Shown one piece after another: positions 21,180 to 33,969 of a DNA stretch of 64,000 nucleotides (positions within the stretch are counted from its first letter, which is position 1; each line of letters starts with the position of its first letter). Both the position numbers and the translations under genes were made by a program. The stretch covers positions 3,041,797-3,105,796 of the forward strand of contig NC_018394.1 of the NCBI RefSeq assembly GCF_000208865.1, written 5' to 3'. Origin of the DNA: Neospora caninum Liverpool (Eukaryota; Apicomplexa; Conoidasida; Eucoccidiorida; Sarcocystidae). The notes beneath the pieces are model-generated. The model worked only from the letters and a program-made list of their open reading frames with translations, did no database searches and was not told where the DNA came from.

Positions 21180-24100
21180 TCACTTTCTTCTCTTTCCACT
21201 GGAAGCCTTGGCGGAGGCGCCGGGGGGGGAGTACCCGGGCGGGAAGTTTTGCGCCAAGCCTGGAATCGACTTCGCAGGCGTCGCCGTCGCAGCTCGCCAC
21301 ACGGCAGAGGCTGCGTTGCCTCCGTTTACCTGGAAACCCACGCGAGCGGAACTTCGCACGAATGTTGATTCTCACGGAGGTTTGACTTCCAAAGGCGGTG
21401 TCTCTGCAAGCGCCCTACCCGTGAGCAGAGCGCGAAAGAAAACGCAGTTGCGGCTCGTTCGAGAACAAAAAACCAGGTCAAAAACGAGACAGCAGGCGCG
21501 TTCTTTGGCCCATCGCTGGAGATGAAAACGCGCAGAAAGAACACCCGAGAGGGACGGGAGACCTTCTCGTCGCCCTACACACCCGCTCTCTCCCTCGAGA
21601 CGCCTTCTCTTTTCCGTCCAAAAATCCGTTCCCTCTCTCCCTGTGCGTCTTCCTCTCTTTTGCTTTTCACCCGCCGCTTTCTTCCTTACCGTCGCTTGGC
21701 GTTCGGCGCGAAGTCTCGCCGCGAGCGCGCCGGTGGAGCCCGGGGGGCGATACACGCCGCGGGAGACAGGTTGGGTGGGCGAGACGCTTTTCGTCGCGCC
21801 AGCGCCTTGCGTGGCGTCTGCGAAGCCGCCCGAGCGCGCGGCGCTCTCCAGCGAGAGCGACGAGAAATGTTGCGAGAGGAAGAGCGCGGAATCCGCCATA
21901 AACGCCTGCAAAAGGTGCGACTGTCTCTGGTTCAACGTCGCGGCAAGCGACGGAGACGGCGGCCGCACGAGCACCCGATAGAGCACGGGGAAGTCCAGTC
22001 GGCAGACGGCGTGGCCCGAGATGCTGTAAATCTGGAGAAAAGCAGAGACAGATAGTCGACACTCAGAGTCAACCAGAAAAGAAGAACGGAGAAAAGAAAC
22101 GGAGAAGAGAAAGGAATGGAGAAGAGAAGGAGGCGGAGAAGAAGAGAACGAGGCGGAGGCAGAGGAGACGTTTACAGGGTGCGGAGAGGGCAAACGACTT
22201 CGGGGCGCACTGAAAGAGAAACCGAGAGAAACAAGGCGTCGGGAGACACTTGCGAAGAACAGGGAAGAGAAGAGAAAAAAGAAGTCTTACCGTGACACGG
22301 TTGTCGACACGAAGACGCGGAGACGTTGTGGCCGCAACGTAGTGGAGCCCGTCAGGCGTGAAGTCGCATGTGACCGTAAAAGGCGCCTACACAGCAACAT
22401 GGCAGATGCATGCGGCCTTCTTTCCCCAAAGGTCACCTCAACTCAAACCCACAAGACTCTTTGCCTTTTCCGCCTCTTCTCCCTCAACCCTTCTCTTCCG
22501 CCTCTTCCCCCTCGCCTTCTCTGTGCTCTCTTTTTGTCTCTGTACCTGTGCTTTGGCGATAACTTTCTTCTGCTGTTTGTGCCACAGATCCACGTCGCCC
22601 GCCAAGTTTCCGAAACCGGCGGTGAAGAGCAGTCGCGCAAACGGATCCCAGCGCAAGGTGTTTTGCATGCGCCGGCCGAAGGAGAGTTTCGGCGCCGAGG
22701 GCTTCTTGCTGCCGTCGTAGAGCAAAATCTGGCGCACAGGCACGTCCAGCGAATTGCACGCTTTTTGCATGCACACCGTCTCCACACACGCACACCCTCT
22801 CATGACGCATGGAGACAAAGGGAACACAGACGCCCCTCCCCCCCCCCCCCCCCCGACCAGAAGACCGAAAGGCCCCCCCGCGGACACATCCGGTCCAGAG
22901 TCTCTCCCAGCCTCTCAGGAGTCCCGCACATCCACAGTCTCTTCCTGATCGATTCTCCTCTGAAAAGTTTTTACTCTTCTCCCTCTCTTCTCTCTCTCTT
23001 CTCCCTTCTCTCTTCTTTTTGGGCGACTTGCCTCCGGGGGCATTGGGCCTTTGCACAGCGCGAACTCGAGCGTCGAGGGGCTCCACTGGACGTCGTGGAT
23101 CGGGCCCTCCTCGGCGGGCATCAGCTGGCTGTCGTAGCTCCCGTCGGCCTGCGAAGGAAAAACCGTTTCGAGGAAAGACATCGGGAGGCCCCACCCGCTT
23201 GATGAACGCGAGGAAACACCAGACCGCAGCGCCTCCAAAAAGAAGAAAGAAGAAAGAAAACCGTTCTTCCGTTCTTTGCGCTCTGTCTCTCTTTTGATCT
23301 CTTTTCTCTGTCGATCCCTCTTTCTTCCTTCTCTCTCTCTTTCTTATCTCTGTCTCCTTCGCTCTTCCTCTCAAATCGTTCTCTCTTTCTCTCCTTCTCT
23401 TTCTCTTTCTCTCCTTCTCTTTCTCTCTCGCCTCCCCGTTCGTCCCTGGATCTGTTCCTTCGCGTCGAGATTCCCAGCGGACGTGTTTGCTTCCCTGTCG
23501 CGTTCGCTCGCTTCTTTCCCGCGCTTCCCGCTTCTTACCTTGAGGAAGTAGAGAGCATCGGACCCGTAGTAGCTTTTCTCGCTCGCGTCGGTGTGGACGA
23601 GCGCGAGGACGGCGCGGCCGTCGCAGCTCCACTTGAACGCCACTTCGTTGCCTTGGAAGAAACTTTTCGTGCAGAGACACGAACTGCCGTTCGCCAAATC
23701 GAACAGCTTCACGGCGGAAGGTGCGCCTTTCCTACCAGCGACAAAGACTGCGCAAGTCAGCGCAGAAGCGGGTTTCTCCTTTCCCGAACTCGTGCCTGCA
23801 GCCTCCTCGGCGCGCGGTGCGGAGTTCGCGGGCTTCTTCTTCTCGTTGCACGGCGAGAAGGAAACGACGTTCTCGCACCGAATCCTGTCGTGCGGGTGGT
23901 TCAAGTTAAACACATTATCTTTGAAGATGTGAACCTCGTTCGTCACCTGAAAAAGCCGGGAGACTCGAAACACCAACCGCCAAACATCCACGCCTGGCCA
24001 CCAGACACGACCCTCCAAACTCCCGCGTCGAACCGTCGAGACGCTTAGAGACTCCCCTGAGTCTGGGCGCGTGCGGGGGTGCGCCACGCGGTCCCCAGCG

Positions 24101-24771
24101 CGAGGGTTTCTCAGCGCACAGTCTCGAATCCTGGATCCCTCTGCAAACCGAGAGACGCCATTACCTCGACTTTGGCTGCCTCCAGTTTGATGTGTGCATG
24201 CACCCTCTTCGCATCTCGCTCACCATGCGACAGCAGTACGATTCCTGGGAGGTCCACCGCAGCGGCGGCCACGTGTTGGTGTTGATTTGTTTGAGCGTGA
24301 AACTCAGCACTTTTTCGCCGTCAGCCAAGCGATACAAGCAAAAGTTCTCGTGGGCGGCAGGTTCGTGGCGGAAGCACACAAACAGGAAAGTCTCCCGAGG
24401 CGACAAACCAAACTTCACCACCGAGCTCGCTGCGCAGCAGAGACAGCGGAAGGCAACACAGCGGAGAAAGAGAAAACACCCCAGCTTTCTCTCGCGAAAT
24501 CGCACACCGCAAGGAACGCCACAGTGTCGAGAAAACGCGAGGCTCGCAGAACAAACAGAAGCCAGGCACCACAAAAAACCACATGCATCGACATATTTAT
24601 ATACATTTATATTTATATATCGGTAATATCTAAATATTGATTTATGTACGAAAATAAATATAAAAGACGAAAGAGGTATTGTCATAATCCTTTGTGCAGT
24701 TCCGATATGCGCTACACAAACCCACACAAGTGAATGCAGCCTTCATAAACATGAACAGGCACAGTCTATAC

Positions 24772-24803
<32 letters not shown>

Positions 24804-26147
24804 GCATATATATGCATATACATGTGTGCATGCGTGGCTTTACACATTTTCTCGAGAGGCACAGAGGGTCGTGGACCAGAAACGCGCCTTGAGCAGAGCA
24901 GCTAACCTACCTCCTGTGAAGGAGAAGACGGTTTTGTTTCCGTCAAGAGCGACGACGTCGACGCGGTTGGGAGCGTCTTTTCGGACGAGGACGAGCTGAA
25001 GAAAAGCTCGAAGAAAACCGCAGGAAAGACGTGTATTCCGAGGGCGAAACCACAGACGAAAAGGGGTTCTCTAAAAGACGAGAGGCGCCGATTTCTCAAG
25101 AACCCAGACCAACTTGCAACCCCCTTGAGAACAAAGGTCCACCCCTCTCCAGTGCCCGCAGCCGCAACACGAACGACAACACATCTGCATCTCCTCCATA
25201 TACACATGTATGTTTACACATATACGTTTACACGAGTGGGATTTATGCTCAGGAATATATGTATGTAAGTCTGCATGTGTATGGAGACACACGCAGACGG
25301 ATGACTGGACGCAGGCGAGAGGGGGTCACTCGGTTTGAGGAAAAACGTATGGAAAAGGCGCAAGAATATGCGTGCGGTGTATATATGCCTGCAAGAATGA
25401 GCATACACCGGGAGATACGCAAATCTACATACATGCATGCAGGAAAACGTGAAAAAAAAGGTGAGAGGCAGGTCGAGAGATCTCTACGAGACAGGAAAGG
25501 ATCTTTCTTGTGGGAGATGTCCTGGTCAGATGCAAGACACGAAGCGGCATTTGATCGGCAGACACACATCGAGACACAGATTGCCAGGAAAACCCAGGTC
25601 GACGCCTTCCTGTTTGCTCCGTCATGCATGCGGGTACATTCCGGATACAAGACAGGTGTGCCAATGTGTACGTTGGACAGAGGAGAGCCGGGAAGGGCTC
25701 TGAGGAAAAATTTGTTTCACGGAGAGAGACGCGTGCGCGGTTTGTGCGCGACGCGAAAACGCAGTTTGTTGGTCTCGCGACGTGGCTATCCCCGCCCTTC
25801 TCTCGGGTCGTTTACGTCCCGGGCCATTGTGTGTGTGTGAAGAGAGAAGTCTGCGGCCTATATCACTGGTCGTATCGCCTCGCGGGGAATGTGTCGAGGC
25901 GCCATGCTCGGTTTAAAACTTGGAAGACTTTCCTCACTTTTTGTCCGTCGGCAGTCCACGCTGCCTGCTCGACGCCTTCCAGCGTCAGCAGAGGCTTTTT
26001 GATTTCTTCGGGAGATCTGTCATTTTCGTAGCGATAGAGTTCTGCGCCGTCTTTCGTGAGAGCGAGGAACTCGATGGGGAGCAACTTTTCCTTGTCCTTT
26101 ACGTCGTCTTGTGGGGCCTCGGCAGGCCCGAATCCATCGTCTCCCAT
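21180..26147 (-). CDS. EIF2A: eukaryotic translation initiation factor 2A (eIF2A), 9 exons
   Basis: Family role: a cytoplasmic WD-repeat (beta-propeller) protein that can deliver initiator tRNA independently of eIF2. Exons on the minus strand: 26147-25938, 24995-24911, 24429-24224, 23946-23539, 23148-23032, 22728-22546, 22386-22291, 22031-21690, 21329-21180. Phases agree and give about 598 aa, close to human (585). Recognisable segments in order: VKFGLSPRETFLFVCF, MVTNEVHIFKDN, SYYGSDALYFLK, GPIHDVQWSPSTLEFALCKG, LLFTAGFGNLAGDVDLW, SPRLRVDNRVTIYSISGH and a C-terminal PPGYSPPGASAKASSGKRRK. GPIHDVQW, AGFGNL and PRLRV correspond to strongly conserved human eIF2A motifs, and there is no RRM, which argues against eIF3b. 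The start at 26147 (MGDDGFG) is preferred; an in-frame Met at 26264 would add 39 residues. The exon 5/6 junction appears to use a GC donor. Confidence 0.92.
24590..24830. repeat. AT-rich and (TA)n sequence in intron 2 of eIF2A
   Basis: Long AT-rich sequence (24595-24660) and a TA/TATGCA array (24768-24825) lie between the exons at 24429 and 24911. It includes ATATATGCATATATGCATAT steps. Intronic and noncoding. Confidence 0.8.
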
Positions 26148-29100
26148 CGTTTCCTCTCTCAAAAAAGAGGCAGCGACTCTCGCGCGCTCTGTGTCGCTTT
26201 GTTTCCCTCGTGTTCCGCTCTCTTTTTCGTCCTCGTTTTTCCCTGCGCGGCAACCAGATGCCAATGGGCGAAGACGGCGCTCTGAGTCGCCCGTTTTACC
26301 AGAGGGAAAACGCTTGATTGAAGAGGGGGAGAGCGCGAGAAAAGAAGGGCGAGAAAAGAAGGCAGACTGCCCAAGGCTTCACAAACGCGAGGGCGCAATG
26401 GGAGGCGGGAGGAAACGGGAGAAAACACAGCAACGAAAAGACGACAGCGGAGAGGACGGGCTTTTGACGTAGCAGGGCGCGGGAACTGCGGAAGACAAAG
26501 AGAAAACGGAGGACGCGGGAGTACGGGGAAACGTGAGGAATGAAGGGGAAACAAAAAGGCGAGAAGACCGTGAATGGCCGCAGGGGAAAAACATGAAGAC
26601 AGAACACACCGTGGTCTTCCATGCAGCGAAAAAAACCGAGACTGCATGTGCGACGGAGACGAAGGTGGGGGGGGGGGTCACACAGCGGAGAGACAGCACA
26701 CTGGACACGCATCACGTGAGAAGCGTCAATCCGTGATTTTTACAGAGCCTCTCTCGGCCGGGAAAGAAAAGGAGGAGTGGAGTGGAGCCTCCCCGCGACA
26801 AGTTCGAGATTCAGCCCATTCCGAACAGCACATAGTCGAGCTTTCTCTTGCGCCTTGCTGGTTCGTGGTCTCGTACCAAGCCCAGACAAGAGCTCTCCCG
26901 CTCGAGTCAAGTTTCGCGGGAAACGAGCGAGAACGCATCAGAAAAACAATCCTGACCTGGGGAATGTGTAGGATAGAGAGGCATGTAGGGCTCAAGGTTA
27001 ATTTTAGGAGGTCGTGCTGAGTATACGTTTGTTGCACAGACTGGACAGAAACCTAATCTAGGGGACAAGATGCAGCGCGGTGGGAGAGAGGCTGCGAAGC
27101 AACGTTACTGTGTGGTGCACCATGGAGGCTTCCTGTGAAAAAGGAATGCAGGAAACTACCGCTGGACACGCACGGCGTCTTGGATTTCTTTCAGGACTAT
27201 ATCGCAATCGATTGCAACAGGGGAACGAAGGTTCCCCTGTACATGTCGTCGAGCCAGCGGAAAGCACAATCCGGAATCTCTTGGGTTTTTCCCCTTCTTG
27301 ATGGTCCAAGTGAGTGTAGGGATCACTACGGATTCCTACGAGCACAGCTCAAGACAGGGTTGTTCATTCGCTGCTGCCTTCAAATCTTCGCTCCGTGTGT
27401 CAACCGGGGGCTTTCTCCCGTTCCCTTCTCGTGGAAGCTTTTAGAATCCACAGCTGGAAAAGGCTGTCCCTCCTAGTTTGTCTTCGTTTCTGTGCCAACC
27501 GCTACTTCGCCGTCCGCTAGGTTCTCGGACACGCCGAGACGTAAAGGTGAGCGAAGTCCGGGGGATGCCTTCCGTGCCGCTCAGAACAATCCGGCAACTT
27601 CATGAAGAATCCACGTTGGACCCTCAGAAAAAGCAGCCGGTCGTTAGACACATCGGTTGCAAGTTCGAGTCAACTGGAATGGGAAGACCCTCCGATCAGG
27701 ACCTCAAGGACGTGCCACAGCAAGGATATGGACCATTTCTGTTTCCCACATAGAGCATCCAGAGCAGTGCCCTTGTCAAGAGGTGCTCCCGGCAAAAATC
27801 ATGACGGAGAAACCACCTCCACACACTCCTTGTTGGCTGATTTCTACGTTCACTCCAGCTCGGGTCTCTCCGATCTTCCACAGTGGCGGGGTTCGCTCCA
27901 TTTTGCTGGACCAATGCACGACGTGTATCCGCAACCTACGTATCATCCTGGAAACGTATAGTATTTTGGTCCGCGTTTCTTGTGTTTCAAGCCTCTGCCG
28001 AAGCTGCCACAAAAAACGAGATATCGCTAACATCTGCGACTGATGCAGAGCGTTCAACATTCCCGAACAAGTGCAGGGACTCCCTGCACGAGACCGCCAA
28101 GGCCTGGGGCAGTTCCCACGCCAACTGCTCTGCAGACGAGATAGGCCTTTCCAGTGTTGGCTGTTTGTTTATCCCTGGGGAAAGGGCTGTCTCATTACTT
28201 GAAAAAGCTCGTAACCAGCGGCGATACTGCAAAGAACGCAGTGTAGGCAGCGCGGTGCCAGTCTGCGTGTGTCCTGGTGTCCACAACGGGAACAACGGCG
28301 GTCTCGCAGTGGTGTCCTACTCTCCTCTACCCTCTTTCGGCTTGAACAATAAGCTGAAGCGAGTCCTAAATTAGGCGGGTTTACCAGTCTGGGATCGTAG
28401 ATACCATCGCGCTCTCTCTCAACACGGTCCGCGGTATTCTGAGTTAAGAGCGAGTCAGTGGCGTAACGGGGTTCGCAGACTCCGGTAGCTTTAGCCAGCA
28501 TGCGTGCCTTATATCGAGTGAAACAAACCGCGGTGTCTACGTATCTCTTGCCGCCAACAGCACCCCTTTTCGATGCAGATAGTGCGGATGCTACAACGCT
28601 GATCCAGTCGGCATGTCGAAGGCGGGCACTTCTGACCGTTTCTTTTGACGGCAGTGGAAGCCGCCCAATTGAACTTCGCGCTCATTTCCCCCTTTTCGGT
28701 TGTCTCCAGTTCCAACTCAGTGGAATGCTGTCTCCAACGGTTTCGTGTATCGCAGGCTCTTTGGACATAGAGGCGAGGGCAGAGCTGCGCCTTGAATATC
28801 ATTCAGTTGGCGGAAGGCGAAAGAGTCTGCTGGCCAGAGATGTAAGAGAAAATTGAAAGGTGAACGGGAGCAAAAGAATGTGGAAAAGAGATGTTTGCGT
28901 TTGCGCTTGCTGCAGCGATGATTATTTGTGTCCTAGCGTGTGCGGGGGACCCAAGTCACCTGGAAGAAGCCCGCTCACAGCTCGCCACTTGAGACACAAC
29001 CCGGTACGTGACCGTGCTCCTGTCTAGTAACAAACGGGTAGTAAGAGATGGATGAATGATAACCGTGCGGCTCTGAAGCTCCCTAGCCGTCAAATACAGA

Positions 29101-29578
29101 CTTTGTCAGGAGACGACGCCGCTTTCCATTTATTGGACGCCCTACGTCGTCATGCTCGGCTTCCGCTCCCAGTTCGTTTGTCCCTACCCCCGCAGACGTC
29201 TTGTGAATGCTTGAGCTTTTTCGCAGCATGACGAAGGGGATGCGTGATCGCCGGAAACACAGAACGACGACATCAAGTTCCCAACTCAAAAGATACGCCG
29301 CCTTCCCTCCTCTTCTGTGGCTGACAGCCACGACCCGACGGCGCGCCTCATTTACGCTGACGTTGCACTGCATGTGACCTCCAGGTCCGCGATCGGGTAT
29401 CGCGAGCGGTTCTCGCGGGTGCTCGTCCACTAGTCTCAGGGATCTTCAGCGGCCTGGTCCAGGGCATCACATCAAAGAAGCCGTCGCTTTTCCTGTAAAA
29501 TAACCACCAGATACCCAGGTCACTTGCGAATAGTGTTACCTCTTTATTGCCTGCCAGCTTCCCTCCTTCGCTTTTCCA
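26148..29578. other. gene-poor stretch upstream of eIF2A
   Basis: The first few hundred bases are the likely promoter and 5' UTR of eIF2A (GA-rich on + strand, so pyrimidine-rich on its sense strand). The remainder, about 26800-29500, lacks the pyrimidine and purine tracts of the rest of the window and shows no recognisable domain in any frame. Short frames near 28500-28850 (+) resemble nothing known to me. Confidence 0.5.
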
Positions 29579-30993
29579 ATGGCAGACACAAACGCAGGCA
29601 AGCAGCCGGCCGACGCCGCCGTTCCAGCTGGAAGAAGTAAGCCACCGTTTGTTGACACTAAGCCGTGGGAAATTTGTGGAAGAGCTGTCTTGGTTTTTGT
29701 GGAGCACGGGTCGGGCTTTTTGGCGGAAGTCTTTTACAATTCACGGAGTCCGCGAGCACGCTCTAGTTCCACGAAGTGTCTGGCGAGCTTGCATGTGGAA
29801 CCGCCTCGTAACTCGAACTGAACTGCGACTGGAGGGAAGGATCTGATGCCGTAGGCACATATTTGTAGACCAGGAATATACGTGTTTTTTTTCAGGGATA
29901 ATTTCGTTTTTTTCTGTGCACTGAGCTGATGTGCTGGCTGTGATCCGGCCGTTTCCACGGTTTGCTCAGGGGAACGAGGCGCCACCAGCTTCGTGTCTTG
30001 GTTTCTGGTATCTCTCGTCATTCTCCAAATCGGTTTCCTGGCGGCGCTCTACTTTCAAAATCTTCAGATGGCAGCCATGGGAGGCGAGAAAGCCGTCCGC
30101 ATTCAACTACTGGAAGGTATGTCGAGCAGTCTCGCGGCATCACGTTTGCGTTACAAGATAGCCGTTGTTTGGTGTGCTGCGAACGATTGAAGTTTCGTCC
30201 CGATGCCCAGCATTTTAACAGTTTTCATTCAACTAGTCGAATCGCCAGACGGGCTTCACCATTCGTCGTTCGAAATTCTGTGTCGTCTGCGGATGGCGTG
30301 ACGACGGGGCTCATTGCGTCTCGTCAAAAGCTACATCAAACGCCAGCACCACCCTGTTCTTCTGTGGCTAGAAGACTAGTGGCACACAAAATGCGAAAGG
30401 GGCTGGGTGACGTCCCGCCATGAGCGGAGTTTTTTTCACACCCCACTTTGCGGTCACACGGTTTTGAAGGGAGGGCAGAGGATTCACTGTTTCGACCGCG
30501 GGAGAGTTGGCCGCCCGGTACACCCTGGAGAATTCTCAGAAAACTCAGTTGTTGCCTCTCTGTTAAGTATTCCGCCGCCCCCAGTGAGAGAAAACCACAT
30601 CCGTTTAGACTGCATTTCGTTGGTACGCGATTGGGTAACCTTGTTGTGGTAAGGTGCGAGACGGCTTCGTACAGCTTGATAGCTTTTTGTGCGTTTGGGC
30701 AAGTATCCACCTTCGGTGCCATGTGGTTTCCTGCAGAGAAGATAGTCGAGCTCCAGGCGGCGCGAGCGGCTGCGGCAAAAGAAGACCTGTCATGCCCGCC
30801 TTGTGAGCTCCTCCACGAGAAGATGGAAAAAGCCCTTAAAGTGGTACATGATGACTTTGAGAAGACTGCCGATAAGCTAGCCAATTCGGTTAACAATTTG
30901 CAGTCGAAGGTCAATCAGTACGGGAGCAAGTTTGACAACCTGATGAAGAAAGTGCAGAACAATCCGCTGTTGAAGCAGTTTGGAGGGTTTTAG
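29579..30993 (+). CDS. small single-pass membrane protein with coiled-coil and CPPC motif, unknown function, 3 exons
   Basis: Exons 29579-29636, 29970-30116 and 30737-30993 join in frame (both introns phase 1, donors GTAAG and GTATG, acceptors CTCAG and CTGCAG) to give 153 aa. Residues 1-25 are a polar, probably cytosolic N-terminus. Residues about 26-48 (SFVSWFLVSLVILQIGFLAA and onward) form one clear membrane helix. From about 58 to 145 the chain is charged and heptad-like, with Glu, Lys, Leu and Gln spacing typical of a coiled coil, interrupted by CPPC at 88-91. It ends LLKQFGGF. There is no cleavable signal peptide by inspection. I do not recognise the family. Consistent phases over three exons, and a long helical C-terminus with a clean stop, argue that it is a real gene. 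A membrane-anchored tether or an inner-membrane assembly factor are possibilities only. Confidence 0.75.
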
Positions 30994-31210
30994 GGTGAGT
31001 GTACCGGGTTGCTGCCTACGGCAAAATAGCTTGTTTTACTGGGCGTGTATATGCGTATGCGTAATGACTCAGTGCTGGCTGGATCTAATAGGGAAGGTGT
31101 TTGTGCAGAACCCTGACGCACAGAGCAGCGTTCGCGGTGCTGTCTTTGAGTGAGGAGAGTGCTCTCGTCCACTCAGCACGTAGTCAAACCATGTCACAAA
31201 ACAGAGCTCC

Positions 31211-31398
31211 TGTGTTTTTCGTATGAGAAAACCGTCTCACTTGTCAACAAATAAACCGATTGACCGGAGGATGCCTGAGAAAATGTCGAGGTCACAAAGG
31301 GTATATCTGTAGCGACGGATATCTGCGTGTGCACATATCCCTACTCGTATTATCGCTTCGTTGATTAATTTCAAGATTCATCCGTTGCCTTGGACTGA
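31211..31398 (+). repeat. dispersed ~190-bp repeat, copy A (inverted relative to 33779-33969)
   Basis: Read forward it contains TTTTTCGTATGAGAAAACCG, then TGACCGGAGGATG, GTATATCTGTAGCGACGGAT and TTGATTAATTTCAAG, ending CCTTGGACTGA. The reverse complement of 33779-33969 carries the same blocks in the same order with scattered mismatches. It encodes no evident protein. It may be a fragment of a dispersed element. Confidence 0.85.
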
Positions 31399-33678
31399 CA
31401 GGACACCAGCAACTCTGTTGGGGGGCACATGTTTTTGTGTGTGACACGATTGGTTGCTTTTTAAACACAGTTACACATTCGTGCACCAAAGTATCTAGTG
31501 AAACTCAGGTTCGCATCAACCTCAGTACAAGCCCGAGGTGAATTATGCGTGTATAGTTGCGTATGTGGTAACCCAAACATCCCTGGAAAATCCAGCTGCC
31601 TACTTGAGTCATCTGCGGCGACCAGTCAGCGTGTCCAAACCCCTTGTCCGGTGATTTCATCCGGATGACCTTTCTGTGTGTGAATATGCTCGTTAGCCAG
31701 TTGTTTTCTTCCTTTGCTCGTGCAAGAGGACGCACGGTGGCGTGTGTGCGATCCACACGTGCTATTGCTGCTGCCTTCTCCGGTCACACAACTGATTTTC
31801 GACAGACTATTAGGAAAGCGAGACGGGAGGCACGGTTGCGCACTTTGCCACACATGCTAGCAGATGTGTCGGTTAGAGAGGTTGAATGGCGGAGCATTGT
31901 GCGAGGAGTGGAGTGGGACCTCTGTAAACAGCGAATAGTGGAATGCCAAGATGTCAGCCACCATATCTACACCCTGTAGTCCTAGGAACCGTGGCGATCG
32001 GCAGAAGGTGCAACAAAAGGAACAGCTCTGCTTCGGCACGCGACTACAAGCTTAGCCGAATATCCGCGCCGCCGTACGAGGGAAGGTTGCATTAAACCGT
32101 TAAACAGTCCACAAGCCGTTTGCGAACCGTACTACGCTTGCACTGTCTGCTGACCCGGCCAGTCGGGCCTGCCGATGCCCGCTCGGTCCGTTTTTTCTCA
32201 AAAAAGGTATCTCGGAGGCTGAGGATTGTGGCGTGACCAGCGGAACTGAGTCTCGCCAAGAGATCCCGCGCACATGTAAAAAACACGAAAGTGCGCGCTT
32301 TGCACGCAGAGAAACAGCACACCTCCGCGTCCGCCGGCAGTAGCCGTACCCATTGCTCCGCGGGAACAAATAAAGTGGGGGCTGCGACATCCATGTTCAC
32401 CAGAGCACCTGATCTCGCAAACGTGCGTTCCCACGGCACGGGCACGAGGGGAAAAGTCAGCACTGAATGGCGAAAAGCTGGCGGATGCCTGCGCACCTAC
32501 ACGTTCCCGACGTGTCGCGCCTGCCGCTGGCGCACCCGATCCGCGTGCACACTGCCCGGACGGTGTGCCGGGGGTGTCCTAGCAGACTCCGCGTCGCATG
32601 GAATCTGCGCTCCGTTGCCACGACGCCTAAATGCTGTGAATCCGCGCTTAGTGTGGGGGTGCTGAGGGAAAGCAAGAATTAAACTTACCTGGCAGGCGCT
32701 CGGGGTGGCTCACGCATCACCCTGTCGTAGTTCGGAGCAGGGCACTGCACTCTGCTGCTGTGATGAGCTATGGGCTCCCAATCGGGGGTGCCAACTGCAG
32801 AATTTCTGGTAGCGGCAGGTTGCGTTCGCGCGCTCTTGCCATCAAAAGAGTAACCTAGTTGCTGCGTTGAAGGTGTGGGGAAATGTGGACACCCGTTGGC
32901 TAGGCTGTCTGGGTCCTTTCCGAGCGGGACAGCGAAAGAGCTTCTCCACGATACCTACCTTCGTTTTCAGGGGCGTAGTTCGTTCACACACCACGCTTTT
33001 TGCCGGGAAATCAGATCCTATCTCTCAACACAAAAACCGCCTCCAAAAGCGAATCCCGTTGTGTAGACCCTGGAGTTTGCGGTGTTCCTCGCATTTGAAT
33101 GGGGAGACATTGTACACAACGCACAGTCAAGTTCGCGGTGTGCTGTCGGGTGTCCCACGGAAAACGCGCGCCACGCTTTGGCCAGCCTGGAATGCCTCCA
33201 CAAACGGGCATGCCAATCTTTCATGCATACGGCTTACCAGGGCTGGAATCCCGCCAGAGGCAGCGCATTCTGTAGAGCTCGAGAAGCATGACGAAACGTA
33301 CGTAGAGTACAATGCTGAATGCAACTGAATATGCACCCGCAGTTTTCGTATGAGAAGATGCTCGAGCTGTATGAATCAAGGAGGGGCAAAAGTGCTCGCT
33401 TCTCCTGGTGAACTGAATCCACAAGTGCCGCAGACGAACTTACACAGGTAATCTGCTGTTCCCCTACACTGGTTTGTGTCCAAAACACTGCCTGCACTAG
33501 GTGTTAACAGCTCAAGTGCCCCCCACTATGGTCCGAACAGTTGCGCTGTGTTTGGAGGTCTGTCTAAAGAGGGGATGCATGAACGTGTTTGGTCACAAGC
33601 GCTCACGTGTGATCAACTGGAATTTGAAGCAGAGGGAACGCAAGTAGCCTGCGCTGTACACAGACGATCCGGGGGGGG

Positions 33679-33778
33679 NNNNNNNNNNNNNNNNNNNNNN
33701 NNNNNNNNNNNNNNNNNNNNNNNNNNNNNNNNNNNNNNNNNNNNNNNNNNNNNNNNNNNNNNNNNNNNNNNNNNNNNN
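33679..33778. other. assembly gap (100 N)
   Basis: Exactly 100 unknown bases, a placeholder length. The left flank is a G run; the right flank is the truncated end of repeat copy B, suggesting the assembler stopped inside repetitive sequence. Confidence 0.99.
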
Positions 33779-33969
33779 TCAGTCCAAGGCAGCGGATGAC
33801 TCTTGAAATTAATCAATGAAGCGATAATACGAGTAGGTATATGCGGGGACGCAGATATCCGTCGCTACAGATATACCCTCAAGTGTCCTCGACATTTTGT
33901 CAGAGCATCCTCCGGTCACTCGGCTTATTGCATGACAAGTGAGACGGTTTTCTCATACGAAAAACACAA
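33779..33969 (-). repeat. dispersed ~190-bp repeat, copy B (inverted, abuts the gap)
   Basis: This is the reverse-complement partner of 31211-31398. The match begins at the first base after the gap (TCAGTCCAAGG), so the repeat may continue into the unsequenced part. Copies are about 2.4 kb apart and could form a large stem in single strands. Confidence 0.85.

Noticed and set aside
22832..22853. Poly-C run, and poly-G runs at 33671-33678, about 33976-33988, 58074-58087 and 59251-59268
   Set aside because: Homopolymers in introns and spacers; likely slippage or base-call artefacts, not features with evident function.
23539..26147. Assignment of the WD-repeat gene as eIF3b
   Set aside because: No RRM domain; the TNEVHIF, SYYGSDALYFL and AGFGNL segments match eIF2A instead.
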